In this document: one piece after another, positions 47,114 through 55,983 of the stretch
Position numbering within the stretch: position 1 is the stretch's first letter
How the letters are laid out: every line of letters begins with the position of its first letter
Source of the DNA: Methylobacterium terricola
GTDB taxonomy: Bacteria > Pseudomonadota > Alphaproteobacteria > Rhizobiales > Beijerinckiaceae
DNA: 64,000 nucleotides
Direction of reading: 5' to 3'
Assembly: GCF_006151805.1 (NCBI RefSeq)
Contig: NZ_VDDA01000007.1
Coordinates: 186,001 to 250,000, forward strand
Program-made: the position numbers and the translations under genes
Notes under the pieces: model-generated
The model's database searches: none
Told to the model about the DNA's origin: nothing
The model's input: the letters and a program-made list of their open reading frames with translations, nothing else

Positions 47114-49762
47114 TCAGGCCGGGATCAGCGGATCCCGCCGGGCCTCGGTCTCCGGCACCCCGTCCTTGGCCTTCTGCTTCGGCGGCGGCCCGAGGAAGGC
47201 CGGGACGATGAAGAAGGCGGCCACCAGCGTGAAGAACAGCGACAGGGCGAGCAGCTTGCCCATGCTGGCGGTACCCGGGTGGCTCGACAGCACCAGCGAG
47301 CCGAAGGCGGTGCCGGTGGTGAGCGCCGAGAAGAAGATCGCCCGGGTCAGGCTCGAGGCCAGCATGTCGGCGACGCCGGCACGCCACGCGATCACGTAGT
47401 AGATGTGGAAGGCCACGCCCACGGCCAGCATCAAGGGCAGCGCGATGATGTTGGCGAAGTTCAGCGGCATGCCGATGAGGTAGAGCGCCTCCAGCGTCCA
47501 CAGGGTGGCGAGCACCAGCGGTCCGAGCGCCATGGCGACGTCCCAGGGCCGGCGCAGGGCCACCGACAGGATGATGAAGATCGAGAGCAGCGCCAGCAGG
47601 CCCGCCTCGATGAAGGCGCCGAGAATCGTGTGGCTCGACAGGGTGGTGGCGACCGGCGCGCCGGTGGCGTGCGGGGCCACGCTCAGGACCTCCTTGGCGA
47701 AGCGGCGCTGGACCAGGTTGTCGTTCGAGTTGCCCTTGGGCTGCACCTCGATCCGGGCCTTGCCGTCGGCGGCGATCCATTCGGAGCGGATCTGCGCCGG
47801 CAGGTTCTCCAGCGTGATCTTCTCCGGCGAGAGCAGCCCGCGCAGGCGGGTGAGCAGGGCCTTGAGGTTCGGCACCACCGCGGCGGCGGCGGCCTCGCGG
47901 ACCGGCGGCTCGGCGGCGGCCAGGCGGTCGAGGGTGTCGGTGAAGCCTTGGATCGTGGCGAGCGGGCCGGAGGCGTTCGCCGCCTGCCCTTGTGCGCCTT
48001 GCGCGATGCCGCGGAGCGCCGTGACCGCGTTGCGGATCGCCGTCACCACCTCGCGGTCGGTCGGCGGGGCCGCGACGCGGGGCGGGTTGAGCACCGGGCC
48101 GAGCACCTGCGCCGCATCCTCGATGGTGGCGAGCTTCTGGTCCTGGTCGGCGGGCACGAAGGTGTTGATGTCGACGACCCCGGCGACGCCCGGCAGGGCC
48201 AGCAGCTTCTTCACCATCGGCGCGATGGCGTCGCGGTTCGGAACCACCACGTCGATCGAGTTCGGGCTGGTCTTCGGGTCCTTGGCGAGGTCGAGATAGG
48301 TCGCCACCGATTCCACCTTCGTGCTGCGCAGGTGCATCGGGTTCGAATCGAACGGCAACCAGTACAGCAGGGGCAGGCCCGCCACCGTCACGACGCCGGT
48401 GAGCACCAGGACCAGCTTGCGGTGCTCGAGGATCCAGTGATCGACCGAGGCCATGCCGGCGGTGCCGACTTCCTGCTTCTCGCCCGGCGGCCGCAGCACG
48501 GCGATCAGCGCCGGCAGCAGGGTCAGCGAGAACAAGTAGGCGACGATCATGCCGACGCCGGCGATCAGGCCGAGCTCCGACACGCCGCGGAAATCGGTCG
48601 GCAGGAACGAGAAGAAGCCGGCGAGCAGCGACACCGCCGCGAGCGTCAGCGACCAGCCGACGCCGCGGGCGGCCGAGCGGATCGCCTGTTCCAGATCCCC
48701 CTCGACGAAGCGGTCGGCGCGGTAGCGCACGGCGAACTGGATGCCGAAGTCGATGCCGAGGCCGACGAACAGGGCCGCGAAGGCGACCGAGATCGGGTTC
48801 AGCTCGCCGACCATCACGAGGCCGAGGGCGGCAGTGACGATGAGCCCTGCGAAGGTGGTGATGAGGACGGCGACGACGAGGCTGCCGGATCGCAGCGCCA
48901 GCCACAGGAACAGCACGATGGCGCCGCCGGTGACCGAGTAGTTCAGGCCCGCATCGTCGGCCAGCGTCGCGAACTCGTCGTCCGCCACCGCGACCTGGCC
49001 GGTCAGGCGCACCCGCACGCCGTTGGCCTCGGTCAAGCCGAGGCTGCGGGCGGTCTCGCGGATCAGCTGCGTCGCCTTCTCGCCGGGCTGGAGGGCGTCG
49101 TAGTCGAGCACCGGCTGGGCGATGACGAAGCGGCGCAGGTCGCTCGGCTCCGCCTTGCCGCCCGACAGCAGCAGCTGCCACGAGAGCTGGGCCCGCTCGC
49201 CCTTGAGAACCTTGTCGAAGACCTCCTTCATCTGGCCCATCGGGCCGACGAGATCCTCGGGCTTGGCCTGGCCGGCCTTCACCCCCTGGGCGCCCATCAC
49301 CATGGCCTGCATGATGCCGCGCAAGGACGGGTCGGCGGCGAGCGGCCCGAGCAGGCCCTGCTGCTGGATCAGCCTCTCGGTGGTCTGGTCCAGCTCCTTC
49401 TGGGACATCAGCAGCAGGCCGTTCTTGTCGAAGAACGGGCCGCCATCGGGCCGATAGACGATCGGAAGGAGATCCTTGTGGGTCGAGAGGGCCTGGGCCA
49501 GGCGGGTCGCCGCCTCCTCGGCCTGTTCCGGCGTCTGCCCGTCGACCACCATCACGAGCAGGTTGCCGCGCTGCGGGAACGTCTTCTCGAACTGGATCTC
49601 GTCCTGGCGCCAGGGCACGTCCGACGTGATCAGGCGCTCGACGTCGGTGTTGATGCGGAAGAGATGCGCCGCCATGACGGCGCTCGCGACGGTGAGCAGC
49701 AGCGCGGCCACGATGATGAGCCAGCGCCGATGTACGGAAAACGCCACGAGCCGTTCGATCAC
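47114..49762 (-). CDS. hpnN: Hopanoid transporter, RND superfamily (HpnN)
   Basis: From GTG 49762 (VIERLVAFSVHRRWLI) the protein has 882 residues, the usual size for HpnN. It has 12 TM helices with two large periplasmic domains. The first half carries FVGLGIDFGIQFAVRYRADR, the MMPL-type TM4 motif; the second half carries LMLAVGVAFHIYYVIAWRAG. HpnN moves hopanoids from the inner to the outer membrane in characterised Rhodopseudomonas and Burkholderia. A GAGGCAGG site lies 9 nt before the GTG. It is divergent from ispH-hpnH and ends in a strong terminator. Confidence 0.93.
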   Translation of the reverse strand: MIERLVAFSVHRRWLIIVAALLLTVASAVMAAHLFRINTDVERLITSDVPWRQDEIQFEKTFPQRGNLLVMVVDGQTPEQAEEAATRLAQALSTHKDLLPIVYRPDGGPFFDKNGLLLMSQKELDQTTERLIQQQGLLGPLAADPSLRGIMQAMVMGAQGVKAGQAKPEDLVGPMGQMKEVFDKVLKGERAQLSWQLLLSGGKAEPSDLRRFVIAQPVLDYDALQPGEKATQLIRETARSLGLTEANGVRVRLTGQVAVADDEFATLADDAGLNYSVTGGAIVLFLWLALRSGSLVVAVLITTFAGLIVTAALGLVMVGELNPISVAFAALFVGLGIDFGIQFAVRYRADRFVEGDLEQAIRSAARGVGWSLTLAAVSLLAGFFSFLPTDFRGVSELGLIAGVGMIVAYLFSLTLLPALIAVLRPPGEKQEVGTAGMASVDHWILEHRKLVLVLTGVVTVAGLPLLYWLPFDSNPMHLRSTKVESVATYLDLAKDPKTSPNSIDVVVPNRDAIAPMVKKLLALPGVAGVVDINTFVPADQDQKLATIEDAAQVLGPVLNPPRVAAPPTDREVVTAIRNAVTALRGIAQGAQGQAANASGPLATIQGFTDTLDRLAAAEPPVREAAAAAVVPNLKALLTRLRGLLSPEKITLENLPAQIRSEWIAADGKARIEVQPKGNSNDNLVQRRFAKEVLSVAPHATGAPVATTLSSHTILGAFIEAGLLALLSIFIILSVALRRPWDVAMALGPLVLATLWTLEALYLIGMPLNFANIIALPLMLAVGVAFHIYYVIAWRAGVADMLASSLTRAIFFSALTTGTAFGSLVLSSHPGTASMGKLLALSLFFTLVAAFFIVPAFLGPPPKQKAKDGVPETEARRDPLIPA

Positions 49763-50184
49763 GATGCGAAGCCTGCCTCTAGCTCGCGGGCCGCGCGGCG
49801 GATCGCGGCGGCCCGGTGAAGTCCCTGTGGATCGGCCCGCCGGAGCGGCGAGGCCCCGGCACCGGCGCGAGCACCGGCGGAAGGCCAGTATAGCGCGCGG
49901 AGCGGCGGCGCCCATGGTCACGGTGGGTAACCATGCCACGGAGACGCGCATTTCGTCACGGACATGCTCGATCCGAGCCCGGCCGTGGCGCGCTAGGTAA
50001 TGACCCGCAGGCCCGATTGCAACGCATTGGCGGCAAACGGATCCCCGGCCCGGGCGACGATCCCGGCCGCCCCGCGCCCGGTCAGCGCGGCTTTACCCGG
50101 CGGCGATCCTCGCCGTAAACGTCGCGAGGACGGGGACTTTCGCCCGGCGGTGCGGGGTCCGGGAGACGGCGCGACGGAGGGCCG
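49763..50184. promoter_or_regulatory. Divergent control region, hpnN / ispH-hpnH
   Basis: These 420 bases separate the divergent hopanoid genes and should contain both promoters. The only symmetric site I see is CATGGT (49913-49918) and ACCATG (49930-49935) with an 11-nt spacer. No gene is supported. Confidence 0.4.
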
Positions 50185-51135
50185 GTGGCGGAAACGCGGG
50201 AGAACGGGGTCGCCCTCGTGCTGGCGCAGCCGAGGGGCTTCTGCGCCGGGGTGGTGCGGGCGGTCGACATCGTCGAGCGGGTGCTCGCCCGGGACGACGG
50301 CCCGGTCTATGTCCGCCACGAGATCGTCCATAACGGCCGCGTCGTCGCCGACCTGAAGGCCAAGGGGGCCCGCTTCGTCGAGAGCCTCGACGCCGTCCCG
50401 GACGGTGCCACCACGATCTTCTCGGCCCACGGCGTGTCGCGGGCGGTCGAGGCGGAGGCCGCGCGGCGCAACCTGCCCGTCATCGACGCGACCTGCCCGC
50501 TGGTCGCCAAGGTGCACGGGCAGGGCCGGCGCTACGCCGCGCAAGGCCGCACCGTGATCCTGGTCGGACATGCGGGCCACGCCGAGGTCGAGGGGACGCT
50601 CGGCCAGATCGACGGCGAGGTCCGTCTCGTCGGCAGCGTGGCGGAGGCGGAAGGCCTCGATCTGCCCGCCGACACGGCGCTGGCCTACGTCACCCAGACG
50701 ACGCTCAGCGTCGACGACACCCGGGCGATCATCGCGGTCCTGCGCCGCCGCTTCCCCGACCTCGTCGGGCCCGAGACGAAGGACATCTGCTACGCGACCC
50801 AGAACCGTCAGGCCGCCGTGCGGGCGCTCGCCGCGATCGCCGACCTGATCCTGGTGGTGGGCGCCAGGAACTCCTCGAACTGCAACCGTCTGCGCGAGAT
50901 CGCCGCCGAGGCCGGCCGGCCGAGCCACCTCGTCGAGGGGGCGGAGGATCTGGAGCGAATCGATCTGACAGGCCTGCGCACCCTCGGCCTCACGGCCGGT
51001 GCCTCGACGCCCGAGGGGGTGATCGCCGAGGTGATTGCTGCGCTGCAGCGTCGCACCCCCCTGACGATTTCGACGCTTCCGGGCGTTGCCGAGAGCGTGA
51101 GCTTCCCTCTCCCGTCGAGTTTGGGCCACACTTAG
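50185..51135 (+). CDS. ispH: 4-hydroxy-3-methylbut-2-enyl diphosphate reductase
   Basis: The 316-residue protein catalyses the last step of the MEP pathway, making IPP and DMAPP. The GTG start has GGAGG 5 nt upstream. The three iron-sulphur cysteines are in PRGFCAGVVRAVD, DATCPLVAKVH and KDICYATQNRQ, and the substrate-binding sequences SAHGVS and ARNSSNCNRLREIA are present. It precedes hpnH by 122 bp and is likely co-expressed, supplying isoprenoid units for squalene and hopanoids. A second ispH elsewhere in the genome would not be surprising. Confidence 0.95.
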   Translation: MAETRENGVALVLAQPRGFCAGVVRAVDIVERVLARDDGPVYVRHEIVHNGRVVADLKAKGARFVESLDAVPDGATTIFSAHGVSRAVEAEAARRNLPVIDATCPLVAKVHGQGRRYAAQGRTVILVGHAGHAEVEGTLGQIDGEVRLVGSVAEAEGLDLPADTALAYVTQTTLSVDDTRAIIAVLRRRFPDLVGPETKDICYATQNRQAAVRALAAIADLILVVGARNSSNCNRLREIAAEAGRPSHLVEGAEDLERIDLTGLRTLGLTAGASTPEGVIAEVIAALQRRTPLTISTLPGVAESVSFPLPSSLGHT

Positions 51136-51257
51136 GCCGTTCCGCACCAAGCTTGGACCCTTTCGAACCTAGCTTGCTGGAAATCCGCCACTTTTCGGGC
51201 TAATCAGCCCGCTTGGCACAGCACCCGACACGAACCACGACACAAGGAGCCTTGGTC

Positions 51258-52412
51258 TTGGGCATTCCTCTCCGGTACGTCGCGAAGATCGGCGGCTACA
51301 TTCTCAAGCAGCACCTCACCGGCCGCAAGCGGTATCCGCTGGTCATGATGATGGAGCCCCTGTTCCGGTGCAATCTCGCCTGCGCGGGTTGCGGCAAGAT
51401 CGACTATCCGGACGAGATCCTCAACAAGCGCCTGCCGGTCGACGAAGCACTCGAATCGGTCCGCGAGTGCGGCGCACCCGTCGTCGTCATCGCGGGCGGC
51501 GAGCCGCTGCTGCACAAGGACCTGCCGCAGATCGTCGAGGGCATCATCGCCCAGAAGAAGTTCGCGATCGTCTGCACCAACGCGCTCCTTCTCGAGAAGA
51601 AGATCGCGCAGTACAAGCCGAGCCCGTACTTCACCTGGTCGATCCATCTCGATGGCGACAAGGAGATGCACGACCAGTCGGTGTGCCAGCGCGGCGTCTA
51701 CGACAAGGCGGTGGCGGCGATCCAGAAGGCCAAGGAGATGGGCTTCCGGGTCACGATCAACTGCACCTTCTTCAACAACTCCTCGGCCGACAAGATCGCC
51801 GACTTCTTCGACAGCGTGACCCGGATGGGCATCGACGGCATCACCGTCTCCCCCGGCTACGCCTACGAGCGCGCCCCCGACCAGCAGCACTTCCTCAACC
51901 GCCGGGCGACCAAGGACCTGTTCCGCGGCGTGTTCCGCCTCGGCAAGGAGAAGGGCCGCGAGAAGTGGACCTTCCAGCAGTCGGGCCTGTTCCTCGACTT
52001 CCTGGCCGGCAACCAGACCTACCACTGCACGCCGTGGGGCAACCCGACCCGGACGGTCTTCGGCTGGCAGAAGCCGTGCTACCTCCTCGGCGAGGGCTAC
52101 GCCAAGACCTTCAAGGAGCTGATGGAGACCACGGACTGGGACGCCTACGGCACCGGCAACTACGAGAAGTGCGCCGACTGCATGGTGCATTCGGGCTACG
52201 AGGCCTCGTCGGTGGTCGATTCGGTGAAGAAGCCGTGGAAGCCGGTGATCTACGCGCTCCGCGGGATCAAGACCGAGGGCGAGATGGCTCCCGAGATCTC
52301 CCTCGAGAACCAGCGCCCGGCCGAGTTCGTGTTCTCACGCAACGTCGCGCAGAAGCTGTCCGAGATCCGGGACGCCAAGGCCGACGCCAAGAAGCGCGCG
52401 ACAGCGGCCTAA
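51258..52412 (+). CDS. hpnH: Adenosyl-hopene transferase HpnH (radical SAM)
   Basis: From TTG 51258 the protein has 384 residues (LGIPLRYVAKIGGYILKQHL, first residue Met in vivo), matching the conserved HpnH N-terminus. AAGGAG lies 8 nt upstream. The radical SAM cysteines are CNLACAGC, and the C-terminal half carries further conserved Cys (TYHCTPWGNPTRT, KPCYLLGEGY, NYEKCADCMVHSGYE). HpnH joins a 5'-deoxyadenosyl radical to diploptene, the first step of extended hopanoid synthesis. An in-frame TTG at 51213 would add 15 residues without similarity. Its 3' end overlaps the convergent hpnG gene by 78 bp. Confidence 0.94.
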   Translation: MGIPLRYVAKIGGYILKQHLTGRKRYPLVMMMEPLFRCNLACAGCGKIDYPDEILNKRLPVDEALESVRECGAPVVVIAGGEPLLHKDLPQIVEGIIAQKKFAIVCTNALLLEKKIAQYKPSPYFTWSIHLDGDKEMHDQSVCQRGVYDKAVAAIQKAKEMGFRVTINCTFFNNSSADKIADFFDSVTRMGIDGITVSPGYAYERAPDQQHFLNRRATKDLFRGVFRLGKEKGREKWTFQQSGLFLDFLAGNQTYHCTPWGNPTRTVFGWQKPCYLLGEGYAKTFKELMETTDWDAYGTGNYEKCADCMVHSGYEASSVVDSVKKPWKPVIYALRGIKTEGEMAPEISLENQRPAEFVFSRNVAQKLSEIRDAKADAKKRATAA

Positions 52413-53075
52413 CGAGGCGAAGGCCGCCGACGAGTCGCGGGCGAGGCGCACCAGCCCGCCCACGCTCGCCGAGCGGCGGGCCAACGCCGCCAGGACGGCG
52501 AGGATGTCGGGCTCGCCGTCCGGCTTGATGGCCTTGGCGATCGCCGCCGGCAGGGCGCGGTCGGCGGGGTCGCACACCACCCGCACGGCGCAGAACGGCA
52601 GGCCGTGCGCCTCCGCGAAGGCGGCCGCGACGTGGGATTCCATGTCGACCGCCGCCGCGCCGGTCTCGGCGCGCAACTGCGCCTTGGCCTGCGGCGACAG
52701 CACCGCCGCCTCCACCCCGACGACATCGGCAAGCACGACCCGCGCCGGCACGCCCGCCAGCCGATGCCTGAGCGCCGCGACGACCTCGGCATGGGCCGGA
52801 TGCCGCATCCCGCCGGCGCTCACCCCGGTCGCCACCACGACGTCGCCCGGCACCAGCGCGGGATCGAGCCCGCCGGCAATGCCGAGGCTCATCACCGCCC
52901 GGCAGCCCGGGCTGCGACGCGCCCTCAGGAGATCCCGCAGCCGCTCCGGGTCTCCCCCGGCCCCCACCGCCGCCACGCCCGGCCCATCGGCCAGCCGCGC
53001 CTCGCGGGCGAGACCGGTGACGGCCAGGACGGGAAGGGCCCCGGTCGAACCGGTGGTGTCCTCGACGACGATCAT
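52335..53075 (-). CDS. hpnG: Adenosylhopane nucleosidase HpnG (phosphorylase family)
   Basis: The 246-residue protein has a nucleoside-phosphorylase/MTAN-type fold: RAVMSLGIAGGLDPALVPGD is the phosphate/ribose loop, GAAAVDMESHVAAAFAEAHG has the catalytic Met-Glu, and VRVVCDPADRALP is the base-binding Asp loop. HpnG removes adenine from adenosylhopane, the step after HpnH, leading to ribosylhopane. It faces hpnH, and its last 25 codons are antisense to the hpnH 3' end. That tail (FASLGRCRALLGVGLGVPD) still resembles the family C-terminus, so the overlap appears real. Confidence 0.9.
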   Translation of the reverse strand: MIVVEDTTGSTGALPVLAVTGLAREARLADGPGVAAVGAGGDPERLRDLLRARRSPGCRAVMSLGIAGGLDPALVPGDVVVATGVSAGGMRHPAHAEVVAALRHRLAGVPARVVLADVVGVEAAVLSPQAKAQLRAETGAAAVDMESHVAAAFAEAHGLPFCAVRVVCDPADRALPAAIAKAIKPDGEPDILAVLAALARRSASVGGLVRLARDSSAAFASLGRCRALLGVGLGVPDLGQLLRDVA

Positions 53076-53180
53076 GCGGGGGCTCGGGCGACGCGATGGG
53101 GAAGGGGTGGTGAAGCACCCCTCATACCAGAGCGGGGGGAGCGGTCCTGTGGCCTCGGTGACACGGGTGAGGACCCGGGA

Positions 53181-53798
53181 TCAGGCGGCGGCGTAGAACA
53201 GCACCCGTCCCTCGGGCCGCAATTGCTGCAGGCAATCGAAGTCGGCGACGTTCGCGGTGAGCAGGATGCAGCCGAGCCGTCGGGCCTGGAAGAACAGCGC
53301 GCAGTCGTGCAGGGCCTTCATGCGCCCGTGCAGGGCCTTCATGCGCCTGTCCTTCGCGTAGCCCTGAAGTCGGCAGAGGATGCCGGCATAGACCGCGGCG
53401 TCGGTCATCACGTCCTGCGTGGGTGTGTGCAGGCGGTGCGAAGGAATGCCGTCGAGGACACGGCGAATGGCTCCGACATTCGCCTGCCTGCGCGGGTCGG
53501 CGGGATCGAGGACGCCGATCGCGTGCAGCACCTCCTGGACGGCGACGACGCTGTGGTTGATCCGACGCAAGCCGAGAAAGTCATCCAGCGCGCGGGGAGT
53601 CCGGCCCTCGAGCTGGTGGATATAGACCCCGGTATCGAGCAGAAGCGGCCCGCCGGCCGACGGAGCCTCATCGTCCAGGACCGTGAGCCCGGTCCGTCGC
53701 CGCGGCGCGAGACGCGCCAGGTCGAGACGCGCCAGGTCGAGACGCGCCAGGTCGAGACGCGCACAGACCTTCTCTGCGTGCTTCGAGAGCAGGGGCAC
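53181..53798 (-). CDS. PIN-domain protein, VapC-like toxin with in-frame repeat expansions
   Basis: The 205-residue protein starts at GTG 53798, 2 bp after the antitoxin stop. PIN-domain acidic residues are visible: LLLDTGVYIHQLEG (first Asp, about residue 56), VVAVQEVLH (Glu, about 86), the HDCALFFQ segment (Asp), and LLTANVADFDCL (last Asp). PIN toxins are ribonucleases. The N-terminal 50 residues are not part of the usual domain and contain DLARL repeated three times, encoded by the 15-bp tandem array. RMKALHG is also duplicated by a 21-bp repeat near the third acidic motif. These expansions may affect activity. Confidence 0.8.
   Translation of the reverse strand: MPLLSKHAEKVCARLDLARLDLARLDLARLAPRRRTGLTVLDDEAPSAGGPLLLDTGVYIHQLEGRTPRALDDFLGLRRINHSVVAVQEVLHAIGVLDPADPRRQANVGAIRRVLDGIPSHRLHTPTQDVMTDAAVYAGILCRLQGYAKDRRMKALHGRMKALHDCALFFQARRLGCILLTANVADFDCLQQLRPEGRVLFYAAA
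53307..53348. repeat. 21-bp tandem duplication inside the PIN toxin gene
   Basis: Two 21-bp units (GTGCAGGGCCTTCATGCGCC plus one base) are identical except for the last base and duplicate the seven residues RMKALHG in frame. Confidence 0.9.
53709..53762. repeat. 15-bp tandem repeat inside the PIN toxin gene
   Basis: GAGACGCGCCAGGTC is repeated three times exactly, with a partial fourth unit. The unit length is a multiple of three, so it encodes repeated DLARL on the minus strand near the toxin N-terminus without changing frame. Confidence 0.92.
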
Positions 53799-53800
53799 GC

Positions 53801-54040
53801 TCAGAAGCCGATGTCGAGGTCCGGATCGAGCGTGCCTCGGGCCTGCGCGAGGACCGTCGCGAAATCGTCCTCGACGGCGATGCTGGCGAGGGCGAAGGCC
53901 AGGAGATCCGTGGTGGATCCGATGCCGGTGCGTCGCCTGGCCTGCTCGATCAGCTTGAACGGGAGCCGCGCACCGACCTGACGGGTCTCCGCATCCAACA
54001 GGACCATTTCCGCGGCGCGATCCATCACCCGGGGAACCAT
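53801..54040 (-). CDS. Antitoxin of the PIN toxin (VapB-like)
   Basis: The 79-residue protein lies directly upstream of the PIN toxin with a 2-bp gap, the expected order. Its central part ARLPFKLIEQARRRTGIGST resembles a ribbon-helix-helix or short helical DNA-binding element, followed by an acidic tail (DLDIGF). The call depends mostly on position and size. An in-frame ATG at residue 6 is an alternative start. Confidence 0.65.
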   Translation of the reverse strand: MVPRVMDRAAEMVLLDAETRQVGARLPFKLIEQARRRTGIGSTTDLLAFALASIAVEDDFATVLAQARGTLDPDLDIGF

Positions 54041-54328
54041 CGACGCGCCCGGCGCCGGCTGGGCGTCCTCCGGAACGAGCGCTCCGGCCTCCGAGGCGCG
54101 GAGATCGATCGGCCGGTCACCATGGCGATCAGCCTGTTCAACACGTCGCTCAATCCGTTTGACATGCGCGCCGTCGTCGGCATCCGCAACGGCCGACCGG
54201 ACACGGGCCGCCTCGCGAAAGAGGACGGGTCCCCTGCCGGTCGCGCCTCGCCGCGAAAGACCCGGTTAAGCTTGACCGTGAAGAAAGGAGGACCGGCCCC
54301 GCCCATCCCCTTGCTCCGTCAGGTCCCC
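54041..54328. other. Intergenic region, antitoxin / membrane glycosyltransferase
   Basis: About 290 bases between divergent starts. A strong ribosome-site-like AAAGGAGG at 54285-54292 has no ATG at proper spacing; the nearest in-frame TTG (54311) is 18 nt away. An open frame from 54122 continues into the next gene but carries no conserved residues. Confidence 0.4.
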
Positions 54329-55567
54329 ATGCACCGCAGCTCCGAGGACAACCGCAACCGGGCGCTCGCCGTCCTCGCCGGGCTCGGCGCCCTGGCGCTC
54401 CTCGGCCTCCTGATCCTGCGCGGGGTCCTGCGCGATCCCGGGCTCAACTCGCACGGGGCGCTCGCCGACGCGTTCCTGCACGGACGCCTGTGGATCGAGA
54501 CCTGCCCGGAGATCGACTGCGCCCTGTTCCAGGGCCGCACCTACGTGATCTTCCCGCCGCTGCCGGCCCTCGTCGCGCTGCCCTTCGTCGCCGTGTTCGG
54601 GTTTCCGGGCTTCAAGGGCTTCGTGCTGCTGGCGCTGGCGCTCGGAGCCTTGAGCCTGTGGGCCTGGCACCGGATCTTCCGGGCCCTCGACGTCGAGGAT
54701 GCCGATGCGCTCTGGCTGCTCGCGGCGATCGCCTTCGCCAGCCCCTTGTTCCAGGTCAGCTTGCGGTCGGACGGGGTGTGGTTCTACGCCCAGTCGGTCG
54801 GCTTCCTGATGACCACCTTGAGCCTGTGGGCGGTGATCTGCCGGCGCTCGCTGCCGCTCGCCGGCCTGTTCGTGGCGCTCGCCTTCCTGTGCCGGCAGAT
54901 GGCGATCTTCTACCCCCTGTTCCTGCTCGTGCTGGCGCTGCCGCAGCACCAGGGCCGGCCGGGCGCGTGGCGCGAGACGGCGCGGGACCTCGTCCGCCCG
55001 ATCGTACTCGCCGGGATCCCGGTGGCGGTCGCGCTGATCGCGTATGTCGCCTACAACTACGCCCGCTTCGGCAGCCCGACCGAGACCGGCTATGCCTTCA
55101 TCCACAATCCCGGCAGCAGCGGCTTCATCTGGCGGCGCATCTCCGAGGTCGGGATCTTCTCGCGCGACTACCTTTTGTTCAACACCCTCTACCTGTTCCT
55201 GCAGGGCATCCATTTCGAGTTCGGCGGGCCGTACCTGACCCAGCTCACCGGGATCGACCGCTCGGGCTCCGCCCTCCTGGTGATGTGCCCGTGGCTGCTG
55301 CTGGCGTTCTACGCCCGCCTCGACCGGACCTTCGCGGCAGGCGCCGCCGTGATCGCGATCATCGCCGGGATCACGCTGTTCTACCACTCGAACGGCGCCG
55401 ACCAGACCGCCACCCAGCGCTACGCCCTCGACTGGCTGCCGATCCTGATCGTGCTGATGCTGCGCGGCGAGCGGCCCCGGGCCTTCGCGGCCCTGCCGCT
55501 GCTGGTCACCTGGGGCATCCTCGCCAACGCGGCGGTGACGCTGCTGACCAGCCTTTACAAGATCTGA
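54329..55567 (+). CDS. GT-C type membrane glycosyltransferase-like protein
   Basis: From ATG 54329 the 412-residue protein has about ten TM helices. The first periplasmic loop (DPGLNSHGALADAFLHGRLW then GRTYVIFPPLPALVALP) has the layout of GT-C/dolichyl-phosphate-mannose-dependent transferases, though the acidic pair is not the usual DD/DE. Such proteins use polyprenyl-phosphate sugars as donors. It faces the GtrA-HAD/UbiA pair and overlaps the gtrA 3' end by 13 bp. The grouping suggests one surface glycosylation system. The specific sugar and acceptor are unknown. An in-frame TTG at 54311 is a second possible start. Confidence 0.72.
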   Translation: MHRSSEDNRNRALAVLAGLGALALLGLLILRGVLRDPGLNSHGALADAFLHGRLWIETCPEIDCALFQGRTYVIFPPLPALVALPFVAVFGFPGFKGFVLLALALGALSLWAWHRIFRALDVEDADALWLLAAIAFASPLFQVSLRSDGVWFYAQSVGFLMTTLSLWAVICRRSLPLAGLFVALAFLCRQMAIFYPLFLLVLALPQHQGRPGAWRETARDLVRPIVLAGIPVAVALIAYVAYNYARFGSPTETGYAFIHNPGSSGFIWRRISEVGIFSRDYLLFNTLYLFLQGIHFEFGGPYLTQLTGIDRSGSALLVMCPWLLLAFYARLDRTFAAGAAVIAIIAGITLFYHSNGADQTATQRYALDWLPILIVLMLRGERPRAFAALPLLVTWGILANAAVTLLTSLYKI

Positions 55568-55983
55568 ATCCCGGCGGGCGCGCGGCGCGTGCCGAAGGTC
55601 AGGATCTGGTGGCCGAAATAGTTCGACACCGCGCCGGCGGCGATGCCGACGCCGTGGCCGAGCGCCTCGGCCGCCGGCAGCGGCAGAACCGGCACCAGGG
55701 CGGCGAGCCCGGCGACGAGCGCGGCGCTCACCCCCAGCACCACGCCGGCGCCGACGGCGTTGACGGCGACGAAGACGGCGGCCTGGCGCGGGAGCGGGCC
55801 GGTGCTGGCGCCCCGGAACACGAAGGTCCGGTAGAGCCAGAACCCCGCCGCCATGCCGATCCCGTAGGCAACCAGCATCGACGCCCAGAACGGCATCACC
55901 AGGGAGAGCAGGATGCGGGCAAGCCAGTTGATCGCGGCGGCCGAGCCGCCGGCGACCAGGAAGCGGACGACCTCCGGCGCCAT
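55555..55983 (-). CDS. GtrA-like membrane protein
   Basis: The 142-residue protein has four TM helices: RFLVAGGSAAAINWLARILL, VAYGIGMAAGFWLYRTFVF, a third in the Ala/Val-rich region and a C-terminal one ending GHQILTFG. This is the GtrA pattern, a group that flips or stabilises polyprenyl-phosphate sugars. Its start overlaps the stop of the upstream HAD-UbiA gene (TGATG), so the pair is co-translated. Its 3' end overlaps the convergent glycosyltransferase gene by 13 bp. Confidence 0.85.
   Translation of the reverse strand: MAPEVVRFLVAGGSAAAINWLARILLSLVMPFWASMLVAYGIGMAAGFWLYRTFVFRGASTGPLPRQAAVFVAVNAVGAGVVLGVSAALVAGLAALVPVLPLPAAEALGHGVGIAAGAVSNYFGHQILTFGTRRAPAGIQIL

Noticed and set aside
54025..54306. 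A 93-codon minus-strand open frame upstream of the antitoxin
   Set aside because: It overlaps the antitoxin start, is Arg/Pro-rich and has no family.
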